From NCBI RefSeq assembly GCF_001649575.2, contig NC_051452.1, positions 9,623,585 to 9,687,584 on the forward strand: a DNA stretch of 64,000 bases, in the 5' to 3' direction. Shown in pieces: positions 34,100 through 46,600 of the stretch (its first letter is position 1; each line of letters starts with the position of its first letter). The translations under genes and the position numbers were made by a program. The stretch is from Kryptolebias marmoratus. Its lineage: Eukaryota > Chordata > Actinopteri > Cyprinodontiformes > Rivulidae. Under the pieces are notes generated by a model, which did no database searches, was not told where the DNA came from, and worked only from the letters and a program-made list of their open reading frames with translations.

Positions 34100-34445
34100 T
34101 CCTAAGGGTTGCACTGAGTTTGACAAATTAGGCTCTTAAGAATGTATTTGTCACGACGAAAACTTGAAGTCGATGGAGTCTGCTCTCCTTTAGGGAGCGT
34201 AAACAAGTCCCTGCGGTTGCCAAGCCCCTCCCATGTGGCTCTGATTGACAGTTTCTGGCGGCAGGGGCCCCCAGGCAGTAAAGTCTTAAACATAGTGCTT
34301 GAAGCCACAGAGTCCCAGAACCCAGGGCTGTGCCAGCTGCTGCATGATACCCCTCTGTGAGGCTTCCTAAGTAGCTGCATGTCCTCGCTGGAGACTTGCT
34401 TGGGTGTGTGTACGCATTTTGTGTTTATGCCTGCATTTGTCATCT
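34100..34445. other. Conserved-looking, GC-richer noncoding block
   Basis: Repeat-free sequence with GTGGCTCTGATTGACAGTTT near 34234 and a GC-rich core. A 113-codon minus frame and a 72-codon plus frame overlap and neither is recognised. Probably regulatory or chance-open sequence. Confidence 0.25.
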
Positions 34446-35740
34446 TCCTGTGAGGCCAGTTTTATGTGTGTTTTTTAAGCAAAGAGTGGAGAACATCAGG
34501 GCCAAGGCAGTTCAGAGTGTTTACTTTTCATTATGATGTTTTATTTAACCACATCTCTGCAAAGAATGAGGGTTTCCATTAATTACAAACAGGGATCTCA
34601 CTGTGGGTTTTAAGCCTTTTATGCCCCCACATTTTCCTTCTATTGACGGATAAATGAAGTTTGTTTGGTTCGTATTCTGCAGACGGCAATGGATCGTGTT
34701 ATGTCTGCCATTACCGATGATTAGCTTTGGATTGGCTTGTTTTTCAGCCGCCTGTTTTGTTTATCTTGTTTATTCAAAATCTAAGTCATTTAAAATAGTG
34801 GTTCTTTAGAGTTTTATCTAAACCCAATCACGAGCACAGATAAAACACCCTTCAGGGCTTACTCGTTGTCCTACAGCTGTTTTTTTAATAGTTGGACATA
34901 TTGGTAAACAGTGAATATAAAGCTCTGTCAAAACCGAAAATCCAACTGCTCCTTTCTGTGCTGACACAGAATGAATTTTAAACTAATTAGTTATATCAAA
35001 GCAAGGCTTTTTCTAATTGTTTATTTAAGGCAACACATAGGACATTTGTTAAAATAATTACCGTAGATTTAACACCACACATGTATGCAACACACAATTT
35101 GAAAAATCATCCTGGTGAAATAACATATGTAGTACATGCTTCTAAAGCTGTTTTATAATGTTAAAGATTATTATATCGCACATATAAAAGTTGTGCACTC
35201 TGCCTTATTTACTCATTTATTTTTTTAAAGGCTGTTGATACTCAAACTAACGATGGAATGGTAATTAACTAAAGCCAGTATTTCATTGGGCTGTAACTAT
35301 TGGTGACAAATTGTGAACAACATTCAAAGGGGAGACTCCAAATTGTCCCAAAACTATAGCAAGAATTTCAGTTTCGTCACAGGGTCTCATGTTGGACTTT
35401 TGAGCATGTTTAAAATATTTGCAAAACAAATTTATAGCCATGAAAGTCTCAGAGTTGTTGTGGGCATCTGGAATCTGTCTCAAACCCTTCTTAAATTAGT
35501 TTCTGTGGGTCTGAAAGTTCAAGAAATGTGAAAACCTTAAGAGGGGCTGGCCCTTTATGTAAATTATTGAAGATATAAAAGAAAATCTGACATTCCGGGC
35601 TCTCTGGGAACATGACAGAATTTTAAATAATATAAGAGTTCAAACATTGTACAATATGCATGCAAACTCTACTAATTTCAGTCCAAATGTGGTGCTGTAC
35701 ATACTAATTCAGTACACTTCCATTCATCAATCTTCTACTG
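34446..35740. other. AT-rich noncoding stretch, nothing recognised
   Basis: Overlapping frames near 35283-35531 on opposite strands are shadows of each other. No repeat ends are visible. Confidence 0.4.
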
Positions 35741-35744
35741 TTGA

Positions 35745-36112
35745 TGTTTGGTCTGCTCATGGAGGCAACAGACTCAGAAGAGAAATCCAGATATTCTTCT
35801 CCTCAACAACATTTTCCAGTTCCTCCTCAAGGTTCACAACACGTTTTCAGGCAAAAGAAGATACATAATCCCTCCAGTGAGTTCTGGGGCTGCCCCAGGG
35901 TCTCTTCCCAGTGGGACATGCCCAGAAAACCTCCAAAGGGAGGTGTCCAGAAGGCATCCTAATCAGATGCCTGAAGGAGTAGCAGCTTTTCTCCGAGCTC
36001 CTTCTCGATGATGAAACTCCTCACCTTATCTCTAAGGCTGAGCCCGACCACCTTAAAAAAGGAAGCACATTTCAGCAGCTTGTATCCAGGATCTCGTTCC
36101 TTCGATCATGAC
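35745..36112 (-). pseudogene. Rex1-like LINE ORF2 C-terminal relic
   Basis: The complement of about 35970-35870 reads IRMPSGHLPLEVFWACPTGK then RPWGSPRTHWRDYVSSFA. This corresponds to the R-M-P-x-G-x-L-P / F-x-A-C-P-T-G / P-R-T-x-W-R-D-Y-V signature at the C-terminus of the same LINE family as 17.7-18.5 kb. Upstream (36110-36000, minus) are remnants of the SFLRR and SLRDRV region, and downstream is a WISLLSLLPP-like end near 35770. Frameshifts and stops break it. This is a 5'-truncated, dead copy. Confidence 0.7.
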
Positions 36113-36115
36113 AGT

Positions 36116-36940
36116 GTGTTGTCTTGCAATTTTGGGTCTTCAGCTATTTACTAACAGTTACAGCCCAGAGATATTCAGGCTAAACAGAAATCAGGTGTGA
36201 TGCGATAACTGAGCAAAGAAACAGGAACCATCAAAGTAAACTAACAGAACAAAAACTATTAAACTAAAATTACAAAAGGGGTGTAATCAAATTAAACCCA
36301 AACAGTACTTTTTAAATAAACAAATCCACAAAAAAGAAAATCTGCGCAATATATGAAAATTAGATTTCACCTGATGTTTGGCAGTCAGATGGACCCAGGC
36401 TTCCCTGAATGCCCACAGCTGACACAGAATATGTGGGCTTATCACAACTAGTATCAGCATTGCAATATTCAACAATAATATGCCTATTTTCCTCATAACA
36501 CACCCCTTATTTACACAAAATCATATCACAAAACCACAACAATTTGCAAAGAAGAAGAAGAGAATTACAATATAATAAACAATAGCTACTCTACAATGAC
36601 AGATACCTTTTGAAATTGTAAAAAGAAAAAAAAAACGACTTTGATATATCTGTGTGATGACATGCTGTTTAAATGGAGACTTTTTTTTTTAGGTCTGCTT
36701 TGATATTTTGTCCTTTTTGAGAAATCCTGGAGAGAACCATTTGTCAGTTCTCACACAAAAGAAAGTAAAAGATTTTCTAAGTTTGCAAAAGTACATGTTG
36801 GTGTAGTAAATGGTATCTGCATATTTTGATAAATTTTAATTAATTGATTTAAATTGCAGCTTATTGTAAATGAAAACCATTTCGCTGCTGAGGTAAATAA
36901 AACTTATCCATTTTCACTTTTTTTCCACATATATTCTGGC
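36116..36940. other. AT-rich noncoding stretch, nothing recognised
   Basis: Strongly AT-rich with A and T runs near 36629 and 36681. The minus frame 36496-36287 is unrecognised. Confidence 0.4.
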
Positions 36941-36944
36941 ATTT

Positions 36945-37260
36945 CACCTTTATCACATACAAATAAAGAAGTAGATGCCGTAATTGTTGCGATCAGTTGC
37001 TGCTGTGGCCTTTTAATCATTACCGGTGACTCACACTCGTCTCGATTGGAGTCACTATGGTCTCAGGTAATCATCTCCATGCTCTGTTGCATCCTGAGCA
37101 AAAGGCCAGGACGGCTCTCTCTCTCTCTCTCTCCCCCCCCCCCCCCCAATTGTGGTGTTAAGGCCACTGGGATGTAAACACACACTCCTCTGAGTCACAG
37201 GAGGATGCCATCCGCTCAGCGGGCGATCCAATTACCTGAGCAGCGTTTGGAGGTGAGGGG
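36945..37260. other. Conserved-looking noncoding block
   Basis: GTAGATGCCGTAATTGTTGC near 36972, GGCCTTTTAATCATTACCGG near 37007 and GCGATCCAATTACCTGAGCA near 37224 are non-repetitive words with TAAT cores. They are interrupted by a CT/C tract at 37116-37147. Confidence 0.3.
37116..37147. repeat. (CT)n followed by a C run
   Basis: About eight CT dinucleotides merge into 15 consecutive C. Replication and sequencing across such tracts are error-prone, so the exact length may be unreliable. Confidence 0.9.
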
Positions 37261-37549
37261 GAAATGCTGGCAGTGGTTAGCGCACACATTGGTACCCAGG
37301 AGACAGACAGATGCCTGCTTTTCCCCCCGCTGGCTTTCTTGTCGCATACAAACATGCACTTTAGCATGCAGCTCAGTCCTGCACCTGCTCAGTGAACCTT
37401 CAGGTCCCTGCTGGCCCACAGGAGGCAGATCTGTCTGTGTGTTCTTTCTGGGGGAGCTACCGGAAGTTTCCTAAATGTCACAAACTCTTACATGTGCAGT
37501 TTTGAGAAAAAGAAAACCAAATGGATAAAGAAAAGCTATATTTACTTGT

Positions 37550-37665
37550 ATTGGCGGCCATCTTGAATAGGTAGTTAATCAGTTGTAGATGTGCATCCAG
37601 TGATTACCTTCTTTTTATTTCATTAAAATGTCCAGTGATTCATGAGATATTTAGCTAACAGACAC
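37550..37665 (-). repeat. Family A repeat fragment (copy A7)
   Basis: Antisense: GGCGGCCATCTTGAATAGGT, then GTTGTAGATGTGCATCCAGT and CCAGTGATTCATGAGATATT. It carries the version of the family motif closest to a YY1 site (AAGATGGCCGCC on the minus strand). Confidence 0.8.
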
Positions 37666-38454
37666 ATACAAACACACACACATTTCATTGATTAATATGC
37701 TCCAATACAAGTAGGAAAATATTAAATTAACTAGGAATTTTTATTTTGTTTGCAGCTAAAGAACATCTTTTCAGAGTATTTCTGATGTACATCTGATTCC
37801 TGATAGTTAAACAGAACAACCAAGATTTAATAAACTTTAGCAGCTGTTATTTGACTCACATTTTATGTATTTAATATCTTTAGCTGTTCTTATTAGGTTA
37901 CTTTGATGGTTTTTATGAGTCGTAGTTCAGTAGAAGTCAGTTGTTAGTGTTACTTTAATAGTATTACTCCAGCCCTCCTCAAAGGTTTTTGATGACCTAC
38001 GGCTCACCGGTGTGATTGCTCTCCTGCAGACTTCTTCAGCTCTTTTTTTTTTCTTCTTATGTTGCACTGGTGGCGGTTGCCTTTCTTTGTTCAGCTTTGA
38101 GTTTTTTCTTCCCCTGTGTAAGCTCTTCGTACAGCAGGCGCCTGCACTTGTGGTCCTTCTGATACCTCTCCCACCTGGGCTGGAGCATAATTAGCTCTGA
38201 TTTCATGCTTTGTGGAATCAGCGTGACCCAGAACTTCAAGGTCCGCGGTGCGGTCCCGACACCTGATTCCAATCTGCACCATTTCAGTCCAACTGGATTT
38301 CCAAATGTTCCAGAAGTTGTGATATTTAGCACTTTCTGTTAGCTAAAACCTAAATGTTCTGTTTTCATGATTGTTTTGGGACAATTTGATGAAAATCTTT
38401 TTAGTATCTTTGAATGAATGGTAACGTCATCAACTTCTCAAGTTTAATGGTACT
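37666..38454. other. Noncoding stretch, nothing recognised
   Basis: Overlapping frames on both strands at 38012-38332 have no domain resemblance. Part of 38340-38454 may be a highly decayed beginning of copy A8. Confidence 0.35.
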
Positions 38455-38650
38455 TGGAATAGGATCTAAATGTACAACTGATTAGCTTTTGGAGTCAATC
38501 CTATTCAAACTAGAGTCATTTACAACACATACTCTGGGTACAAGATCGTGCATACCATTATTTTTAAGAGTTGACCAAAATGACTACAGCTCCATTATTT
38601 CTCAAATAAAGATGATCTTAGTCTAAAACTCTGACCTGAAGCCGGCAGCT
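38455..38650 (+). repeat. Family A repeat fragment (copy A8)
   Basis: GATTAGCTTTTGGAGTCAAT, AACACATACTCTGGG and the tail TGACCAAAATGACTACAGCT then GATGATCTTAGTCTAAAACT match the right half of the family, ending near GAAGCCGGCAGC. The AAGATGGCC and GTAGTAGCTGAG blocks are deleted, joining the two halves directly. Confidence 0.75.
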
Positions 38651-39824
38651 TATCTGTTTTGGTCCTGGCCTTGCTCAAACTTCATAGCTCATCAGTCTAG
38701 TCAGAAATAATCTTTTTTCCCCAAACTGAAATGAATTTTATTTATTAGACAGGAAAAGGTTAAAAACATTACAGTAACCCAGGCCTGACTCAGTTAAAAA
38801 CTGTTTTTCAGCAGGTTCCTGTTCTGCAGCAGAGAAAAAAATCCATCCACACAAGATCATTCACATAAAACCAGCATATACAACTCAAAAATAAAAACAA
38901 AAATATAGCAAAAAAGTCAGTGATTACAAATGTAATAATCAAACAGTAGTTGCAACAGGTAAGATATTAATTGTATCTTATTTAAAAACAAAAATAAAAC
39001 CATCTCTTTAAGAAAATTTGAAAGTAAATTTTCCTTTTGCCACAATTTACTTTGCAAACATTAAGTGAACTTATGCAATGACAAGTGGGTTGCAGTGTGT
39101 TTGCCTTTCAGGGTGAAGTGGGTCGCCTTGGGGTTATGTATCCTTGTCCACCTTTGGGACAATCATCGGCGCCTCGTGTTCCTCTGCAGCCCAATTTATA
39201 CAGTAATTCAAGAACAGCTTTTCAGGCCGTTTGCTGAGGTGTCTGCACTGTGGTCACACAGGTTAAATCATTCCAAAACCCATTCGGAGATGCTCACACA
39301 ATCAGCCACAGACAGGAGAACTCACACACAGCCTCTCTGACCCTCTGGTGATTATGTAGATTATGTGTTAATATGTGTGTGTGGGCATTGGTTCTCCTCC
39401 ATTTCACTAATTGCTTGGAGAGCTAGATAAGACTGTAATTACAGCGCTTGTCTCAGAAAAGAGCTTGTGGTGTCAGTCTTCTTCTCTGCTGCTATTTTCT
39501 CCTTCTGATGTCCTCATTACAGTTTGCCACCATCATACAGAACCCAAACTTCCTTCAACAAAGAACTTTGGACCATCAATCATTTTTAAACCTTCTGCTT
39601 GTGCTAGCTAAGAAGAGTAGTGTCAAAAGGGCAGCTATTTGCTCATTATGTTTAAGTTTTTCATCCAATATTTACAGTAACTCTGTACTGCTTGGCTTGC
39701 ACTTGTTTAATTAAAGACCTCGTGTTCCTTGTTATCCATATTTGTGCCGCAGTTTTACCTTGTTGCAAAATGATAAAACTAGATCTGTTTTAACTTAAAA
39801 ATTATATTTGATCCTAAACAAAAA
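38651..39824. other. Noncoding stretch, nothing recognised
   Basis: Frames at 39065-39340 and 39411-39714 are unrecognised. Sequence near 39340-39480 is moderately complex and might be regulatory. Confidence 0.35.
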
Positions 39825-39827
39825 CAG

Positions 39828-40090
39828 TTAGATCTCATACAATCTGTTATCGCTCAGAGAAGGTAATTGACACTTAGCTACAAACACACTAAATTTTAGG
39901 TCAGCAGCTGTAAAATTGGCCGAGTTAGACATTTATTTCATTGTTTTGCGAGGTCATTTTGTTGTGGCGACCATCTTGAATAGGTAAAAAAGTAAATTAG
40001 ATGTAATGTGCATTCAGTGATCACTTTCTAAAATTTTCATTAAAAAAAATCAAATACTGGTTCATGAAATTTTTTACCAAGACACAGACA
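39828..40090 (-). repeat. Family A repeat fragment (copy A9)
   Basis: Antisense: AAATTTTAGGTCAGCAGCTG, GTGGCGACCATCTTGAATAG, ATGTGCATTCAGTGATCACT and TGGTTCATGAAATTTTTTAC in family order. One unit, no termini. Confidence 0.8.
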
Positions 40091-40094
40091 CAAA

Positions 40095-40955
40095 CAGTGG
40101 CAGACAATAAAAATTGCCACTACCTTTTTGATATTTTTAAATTATGTTTTTCTCCTTTTATTAGAGTTATTAGAGTTAAATTATGCCTGAGTTTTTTAAA
40201 CGTGCTGCCTTTCCTCTCGTTTGCAGCAAAGATTAAACTCAGGTCTGCAGTGATGAATGTGATACAAAAATTTAATTACAAAAACAGCACATTTAGTTTG
40301 GTTCTCCTTCATTTTAATGAAAGACGTGATTGTTGTGTCGGTAATGAGCATGTCTTGGTGCGCTTTAGCTTCCTGTTTGATCACATTGGAGATCTCCTGC
40401 CTGTTATCTGATCGTTCACATTAACTCTTCAGCTGCTCGGCTTTTTAATGACGCCGGCTGCTTTTAAGTTTAGGAAGTTTTATTCAAGACAACAACATCC
40501 AGAATTACCTAGACTAAATCACTTGTAGTTAGTGGAAAAACAGCATGTAAACACCAGCTTCTTGTTTTATTTTGAACATAGTTACAAAATAATTTGAGTT
40601 TCTCTTCACATAGCACCCCCAGGATCTGATGTTTACTTTCACAGCAAGACAAACCTATTTAAAATAAAATAAAAACACAGAAAAAGGACTGAAAAGATAA
40701 AATCTGCACAAACCTTTGAATCTTATCAGTACCTCTTTGCTTTTTTACATTGAGTTTTCTGTTCTTTCTTTCTTTCAAGGTTGCAAAGAATCAGAGTTAA
40801 TTTGTCTAAAACTTAAAAGTTCATTTAAAAAAAAAATGAAACAAGTTTACATCCTTTTGAAAGCTTCTAACAGATGTCTTGTAGGAGCTTCGGGACCTGT
40901 CCGTGGTGCTGATCTGACATCTCAAAATCAGACTTGAGGCAGTGCATTGTTCTTG
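40095..40955. other. AT-rich noncoding stretch, nothing recognised
   Basis: The plus frame 40064-40411 begins inside repeat copy A9 and overlaps a minus frame, so I do not call it. Confidence 0.4.
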
Positions 40956-40957
40956 TC

Positions 40958-41620
40958 TGGGTGTGTTTGTGTGTCATAATGTTTTATGAATCAGTGGATG
41001 AATTTTAATCAAACCTTAAAGTTATGATTGACTACAGATCTACAACTGAATAATGTTTTGGTCAGCCTGATTTAAGATGGCCACCACAGCTAATCTACCT
41101 TAGCAAACTCAGCCAGTTTTATAGATAATGAGCTAAAGTTTAGTGTGGTAGTAGCTGAAACTGATTCTCAACACATACTATGAGCAGTAACTGATCAAAA
41201 AACAAGGTCTTTTTTTGAAAACTTTGTCAATAATAATAGGAGTTAGCTCTGGCTGTCTGTTAGCGAAATATCTCTAGAACCACTGGATAGATTTTAATGA
41301 ACGTTTCAAACATTAATAATTAGATATACATCTACAATCGATTAACTTTTAGAGTCAATCCAATTCAAGGCCACCACAGCAATTGACCCTATAAAATGTA
41401 ATAGTGGATATAATTCAGTTTTATATTTAATGAGCTAAAATTTCATATGGGTAGTAGCTGAGAGTCATCTTTAACCCATTGAGGGAAAGATCATCCTCAG
41501 TGTTATCTTCAAGGTTTGACCAAAACTGCTACAAACTGTCATTCCTCACCTCATGATGATCTTAATTCTCTGGCATGAACGGCTGCAGGCGATAAGTAGA
41601 GTATTTCTTCAAGAACTTCT
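40958..41620 (+). repeat. Family A repeat, two-unit sense copy with tail (copy A10)
   Basis: Unit landmarks repeat at exactly about 290 bp: CAGTGGATGAATTTTAATCA near 40991 against CACTGGATAGATTTTAATGA at 41281, and GGCCACCACAGC at 41079 against 41369. The tail CAAGGTTTGACCAAAACTGC leads into a decayed right end (GCAGGCGATAAGTAG, then TTTCTTCAAGAACTTCTAG). This is the clearest evidence for internal duplication. Confidence 0.85.
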
Positions 41621-42050
41621 AGGCCTTTAATTTTTATTGTATATTCACTTGACAAGCTGTCAAATTGGCAGGTTGGTATTCTGTAGAGATTAGTTTGAGC
41701 TTGCTGTGAGGATATCAGCAGCACATACTCCTGTTTGTGTTAGACTTTTCCGCCTTTCACAGGAGAGTAGAAATAACTTACATTTTGCTCCAAATCGGCT
41801 TTAAAGTCAACTTTTATCAGCTTCCTTTTTCCACTCCAGTCACATCTTATCTGGTCCTATTTTTTATAGGTCTAAACTATTCAAACCTGAGGAAAAGTAC
41901 ACCCAAAATTTCACAATCGATTAGTTCCGAGAAAACCCACAATGATGTGTTTTATTTCCCATCTCACAGCAGGTTTGCTTCCATTTTACGGGACAACGAG
42001 ATTTAAAGAAAGTGAAAACAAAAGGTGCGGGACAGTTTGTGTGTTTGTGT
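41621..42050. other. Noncoding stretch, nothing recognised
   Basis: One 89-codon plus frame at 41737-42006 is unrecognised. No repeat ends are seen. Confidence 0.35.
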
Positions 42051-42099
42051 CTGGTTAACTGATGGCGACAGATAAAAGGAACTTAAGAGGCAGTTTGTA

Positions 42100-42560
42100 A
42101 GAGAAAACAGCAGGTGACGGCGGCTGGAAGGTACCCGCCTGTTGAGAGGAACCATTTGCTGAGGCCGAGAGCAGCATGGGAGCATGTTCCGGCGCTCGTG
42201 CTTTTTGAAAATCACTTGTTTCGATGAAGAATACAAGTGAAGAAAAAGCTGGAGGTCCACTCATGTTGACGGATGAGCGTTTATGCGCCGCAGAGTCTCT
42301 CCTGCGCCCATGCGCGCAGCGGGGAGGACCATTTACAGCTATGACCAGGCGACGTGCACAGATGTAGTCACGGACTGGAGGGAATGATCCATCAGTGGAA
42401 GCTGTCGGACCGCACATCAGACAAGCGAAATGACACAGGCATCTCAGACAGATGAATCAGCCTGGTTGCTGTGAAAGGAGCGTGAAAGAGATGTTCACAT
42501 TCATCCATCCATCCTCGTCAGCAGCAGCCAGCGGGGCCACCCAGCTCTACCCCAACCTGG
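42100..42560. promoter_or_regulatory. CpG-rich block, possible promoter or enhancer
   Basis: The highest CpG density outside the hAT arm lies at about 42280-42360 (GCGTTTATGCGCCGCAGAG, CGCCCATGCGCGCAGCGG, GGCGACGTGCACAG). The minus strand is open for 120 codons (42417-42055) and the plus strand for 65 (from 42452), partly as a by-product of GC richness. Such blocks in fish can be alternative promoters or first exons. No TATA box, start-site motif or recognised peptide supports this directly. Confidence 0.3.
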
Positions 42561-42580
42561 CGTCTGACACGTTCACCCCG

Positions 42581-42581
<1 letters not shown>

Positions 42582-42611
<30 letters not shown>
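42582..42611. repeat. (CA)n microsatellite
   Basis: Fifteen CA dinucleotides without interruption. Confidence 0.95.
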
Positions 42612-42613
<2 letters not shown>

Positions 42614-42619
42614 GATGGC

Positions 42620-43015
42620 AGTCAGTCACACATCCGTGCACTTTGTTAGATCTATAAAGTGCCACACAGAAGTTTTTGTCCCCACAGACGGCCATCATGG
42701 GAGGAGGGGAGTTGGCCACATCTTGTTGACATTTTCATAGGCACTAGGAGTAATTTATGTAAGGTTAGCTTGCTCCCAGTGCACCGGGCCAGAACACAGT
42801 AAAAGCAAACAGAGGGAGAAAGAACAAATTGCTTTTTTTTTTAAATTGCTCAGACGAGAAGTGCTCTTTTTGCTCTATTAGGACAAAGTGCAAACAGTGC
42901 TACAAAGCAGAGGGTGTGAGCCAAAGGAGTGTGACTAAATCTTACAAAAATATCAAAGTGGATACAAACGACCTATTCGTATGACACAAAACCACTTCAT
43001 TTTATTTATTTATTT
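42620..43015. other. Noncoding stretch, nothing recognised
   Basis: No frame or repeat recognised. Contains a T tract near 42833 and a TTTATTTA tract near 43002. Confidence 0.35.
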
Positions 43016-43019
43016 TTAT

Positions 43020-43430
43020 TTAACTAGAAACCACAGTGCGACCTGTTGAAGCGGTAAGTTACACAGCAAAACCCAGCTTGCACATTTTTGTATATTTATC
43101 CAGCAAACTTTTTTTAGGCGTTGCCTTCTCACCACCAGTGCTTTGATGGTACTAAGGCACTATACAACAAAAATAGGTCCAAATTCAGTTAAATCTGTTC
43201 CAAATATAATGCAAGACTATTACATTCTGCGCATTATAAACCACCAGTTAGTAAAAGTCTTCTATCTAAGAAAGCCAGCAGATTCCATCAAATCATCCTT
43301 TTCTGCAATTCCCCACAGAGTTTTTCAGACATCCTGATAATCAACAACTACAGTAGTCCAACCTAGAATTAATAAATGCATGGAGCAGCTTTGCTGCATC
43401 ATTTTGGGAAAATACATTTCTGGTGTTAGT
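43020..43430 (+). repeat. Teleost interspersed repeat, 3' portion (family G)
   Basis: AGAAACCACAGTGCGACCTG near 43026, CATCCTGATAATCAACAACT near 43331 and ACAGTAGTCCAACCTAGAAT followed by TAATAAATGCATGGAGCAGC match from memory the distal part of the family whose proximal part lies at 13525-13945. Same strand, complementary segments. Confidence 0.55.
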
Positions 43431-44300
43431 TCCTTACATTAGTTGGAGGCCTTGAGAAAAAGAGAGACTGTAAAAATGCATCGCAAATTTAATTTGTTTA
43501 CAAGAGTAGCAACATCAGGTACCAGGGTGTTGTTTGTGCCGCTCATACTTTTCAACGTGTCGCAGCAACCCAAACGAACGTTCATGTATTCACCATTTTA
43601 GAAGTAACTGCTTTCATGCTGGAGACTGAAGCATCTGCACTCATTCTCATGTAATTGAAAATCAAGTTGCAGCACCAGCTAGTGACCTGGCATGGAAACT
43701 ACAAGGGATTTGAGGAGGACAACATTACAGTGTTAACGTGTACCCTTCCCCAGTCAACATTGGGAAATCTCGAAGGTTTCCAGGAGATTGTTCACCTATA
43801 AACGGTGCCTAAAAAGCAACTCCACATTTTTCAGTTTGAATTGAAAAAGTTCCTTAGACTGGAAGCCAAACATCTTCAAAATACAAGAAAAAAAATCACT
43901 CCTAAGACTCTACCATAGTGTCTATTGATAAATACTTATGTAGAGGGCCGGTTTAAGCCAGAAAAACTAGCAGACAGTTGTATCAGTGAGGGGACAGTTT
44001 GACCTCGACTTAGCGGTATTGCAGATACGTCATCAGATCTTATTTTCCAGGACAACAACTCTTATCTTAGACGCAGACAGCTTGGTCATTTCAGGGGTGA
44101 AGCTGGGAATCTTGTTAAAATGCTACATGTTTCACTGGCTTTCTTACAAACTGCTGTTAAAATAGAAATGTTATTTTTAGCAGTCTGGAGGGGATTAGCA
44201 GAATTTGCCTACCATCCTCATACAGGAAACATCCAAATGATGTATGAATCCCATAAAGAACTGAAAAACTTCCTATAAAATCCACCAAACTGACTCAACA
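43431..44300. other. Noncoding stretch with a possible old repeat remnant
   Basis: TTTGAATTGAAAAAGTTCCT then TAGACTGGAAGCCAAACATC near 43837-43875 resembles a phrase seen in fish interspersed repeats. I cannot delimit it. Confidence 0.25.
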
Positions 44301-44329
44301 CAGATATAAATTGGCTTCAATAGTGCATT

Positions 44330-45030
44330 AAAACATCCACCTGAAAACACTCTTTTGAACCTGCTGCTTTTGTGCTTGACCTCATGATGTAAACACCTTG
44401 TTTCACTTTTAATTAACAGCTTCCAACACATACTTCTCCCTCATTAGAGAAAGGTGTAATAGATAATGAATAGCAGAATGATACTGTAGGATGTGTACAC
44501 GGTGCCGTATGGTAATGTGCCCTTTTATGCATTTAGTGCTTGGTTCACTGTTATCAGAGGACTCCCACTTAAGCCTCTGGGAAATGGATTAAAATAAATC
44601 CATAACACACATAGGTCTAGGCTTATTTGTCAGATAATTTATCAGTGTTTATTTTGTGGTTTTGGATGCTGAAAAGTTCAGATTATATGGACAGTACAGA
44701 ATTAGGAAATTCATAACGGGTCTTTCTCTGAGGAGCATAATTGTGCTTTGCAAATGTCATGGATCAATTTTCTGCAGACAATATCCCACATTAAGGTGAA
44801 TTTGTTATGGTTCCCATCCTCTGGAGGTAAAGCTTCATAATTTAGAGTCTGAAAAAGTCTGTAAGATTAAATCTTAAAGGATTCCCCATAATTGTATCAA
44901 ATTTTATAACACTTCGGGCGTTGTGATCCCGTGCTCTGTGGTGATATTTTGACCTTAACACAGTGCAGCATCAGAGAGCCTAATGATCAGATTACAAGGG
45001 GATTCTCTGCAGGCAAAAAGACCAGGTGTT
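44330..45030. other. Conserved-looking noncoding block
   Basis: A long repeat-free stretch with CACTTTTAATTAACAGCTTC near 44405, GTGTAATAGATAATGAATAG near 44454, TTATTTGTCAGATAATTTAT near 44622 and GAGCATAATTGTGCTTTGCA near 44735. No frame over 60 codons crosses it. TAAT cores and lack of low complexity suggest one or more conserved regulatory elements. Confidence 0.3.
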
Positions 45031-46600
45031 TAAAAAACATACAAGAACTGAAATATTCATAGAGACTTCTCAAGTTTCTGAATGATTTGTCTCTTGTTCT
45101 ACTTCTATCGAGCTCTGAATCCATCAGATATGTAAAATTAGGCAGAGTAGGGTTGGATGGTGGTTAAATTCTACCACAGTATAAGGCATTGGCATTTGCT
45201 TAGAAAGGTTTGTGATGTCTTAGGTTACAGTATCATCATGTCACCTGCAAAGGTTACCTTTTCAGCCTACCAACATGATGACCTTTTTCAGGCTCATTCA
45301 GAGGACGGCAGACTGCAAACTGCTGAAGGAAGGAAACAGGTGGGGTTATAATTTCAACATATCTGTGGATCACAGGCTCCTCTGCAATCTCCAGTCACTT
45401 CTGGTCTTGTAGTTCTTCTGTTGCATGCACTGCGGTCTCCTCCACACCTGTTTCCTATTGTTACCAACTTCAGGTTTTTTGATGCTTCTAGCTTTTGCTG
45501 CTTTCGTATTCTCATTTACAGCCTGTCATGGCTGTTGGTCTTTCTCTGTACTGATTGAGGTCTGTAGCTGATAGATCTACCGTATATACATCTGTAAGCC
45601 ACTGGTGCCGTTGCCACTGGGAAAACTCTCAAGTTTGTTTCTTCTCGGTTTGTCTGTAGGGATTCTGAAGTATGACTATCTTTTTCAACCCTGTTCAAGC
45701 AGCCAAAAATAGCACAAAAGTTGACCATTATTGTGGAATAGTCACCAATAGCTTTTTGTTTTCTCTATCCTATAATTTCATCCACTGGAGGTTGTCTTAA
45801 AACATGGTGGCTAGACCGTGTGTAAACACAAAGATGTCATTGCGGAGTGGTATAAATTAAAGCAGTGCCATTATTTTTTTTTCCACCCAACAGTAAACCT
45901 CAACCTTATTACTGCCTAACTTTAAAGTTGAGGTACTGTTAGTGTTTTTTCCCCCCACAAAAATAGTAGTGACACATTTTGTTCACAATGTAGCACATTT
46001 TTAGATGGATGTTTTCACCTTATGTGAAAGGGATGCCATGCTGTTCTGTGTGGACAGGAAGACATCCTGCAGATTTGTCTTTTGTGTTATTCCTGGTCCA
46101 CACTGACTGCTTCATCCATTTGGCTAATAACCTTTAAATAGACCATCTCTTTGGATGTCACATTGCCCATTACTGTATGAAAAGGGGGGCCATATTGGCC
46201 ATCAATAGGAGGCGCCCCCCTGGTGAAGCCATGTCCTGTACATGGCCCTTTTTAGGCTAAACCTCAAAGAAATATTCTAATCCTGGGCTGTTCATGTGCA
46301 TGTTTGGCCTCTCTGAAACACCTCCTTGGAGGGACATTTGATGGTGCAGAGCTGCAATAAAGACATCTGACTGTCCGTTCACTGGACCGTGCTCAGAAAT
46401 GGAGGTCAAACCTCAGTCGGTAGGGAATTGGAGTTTATGAAATGGAAAAAAATATAAATATAAATTCAGAATTTAAGACTCAACTTCACCACTGTTAGTT
46501 GTGGAAAGTTTACATGCTTGAATTCCCAGTGTGTCTAGCAGTCTAGTAAACAACTGCACTGCTTCACACTTGCTTGCACACTCTCTGTACATGTTGACCC
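45031..46600. other. Noncoding stretch, nothing recognised
   Basis: Contains AATTCTACCACAGTATAAGG near 45168, which may be a remnant of a fish DNA-element end, and short unrecognised frames. Confidence 0.3.
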
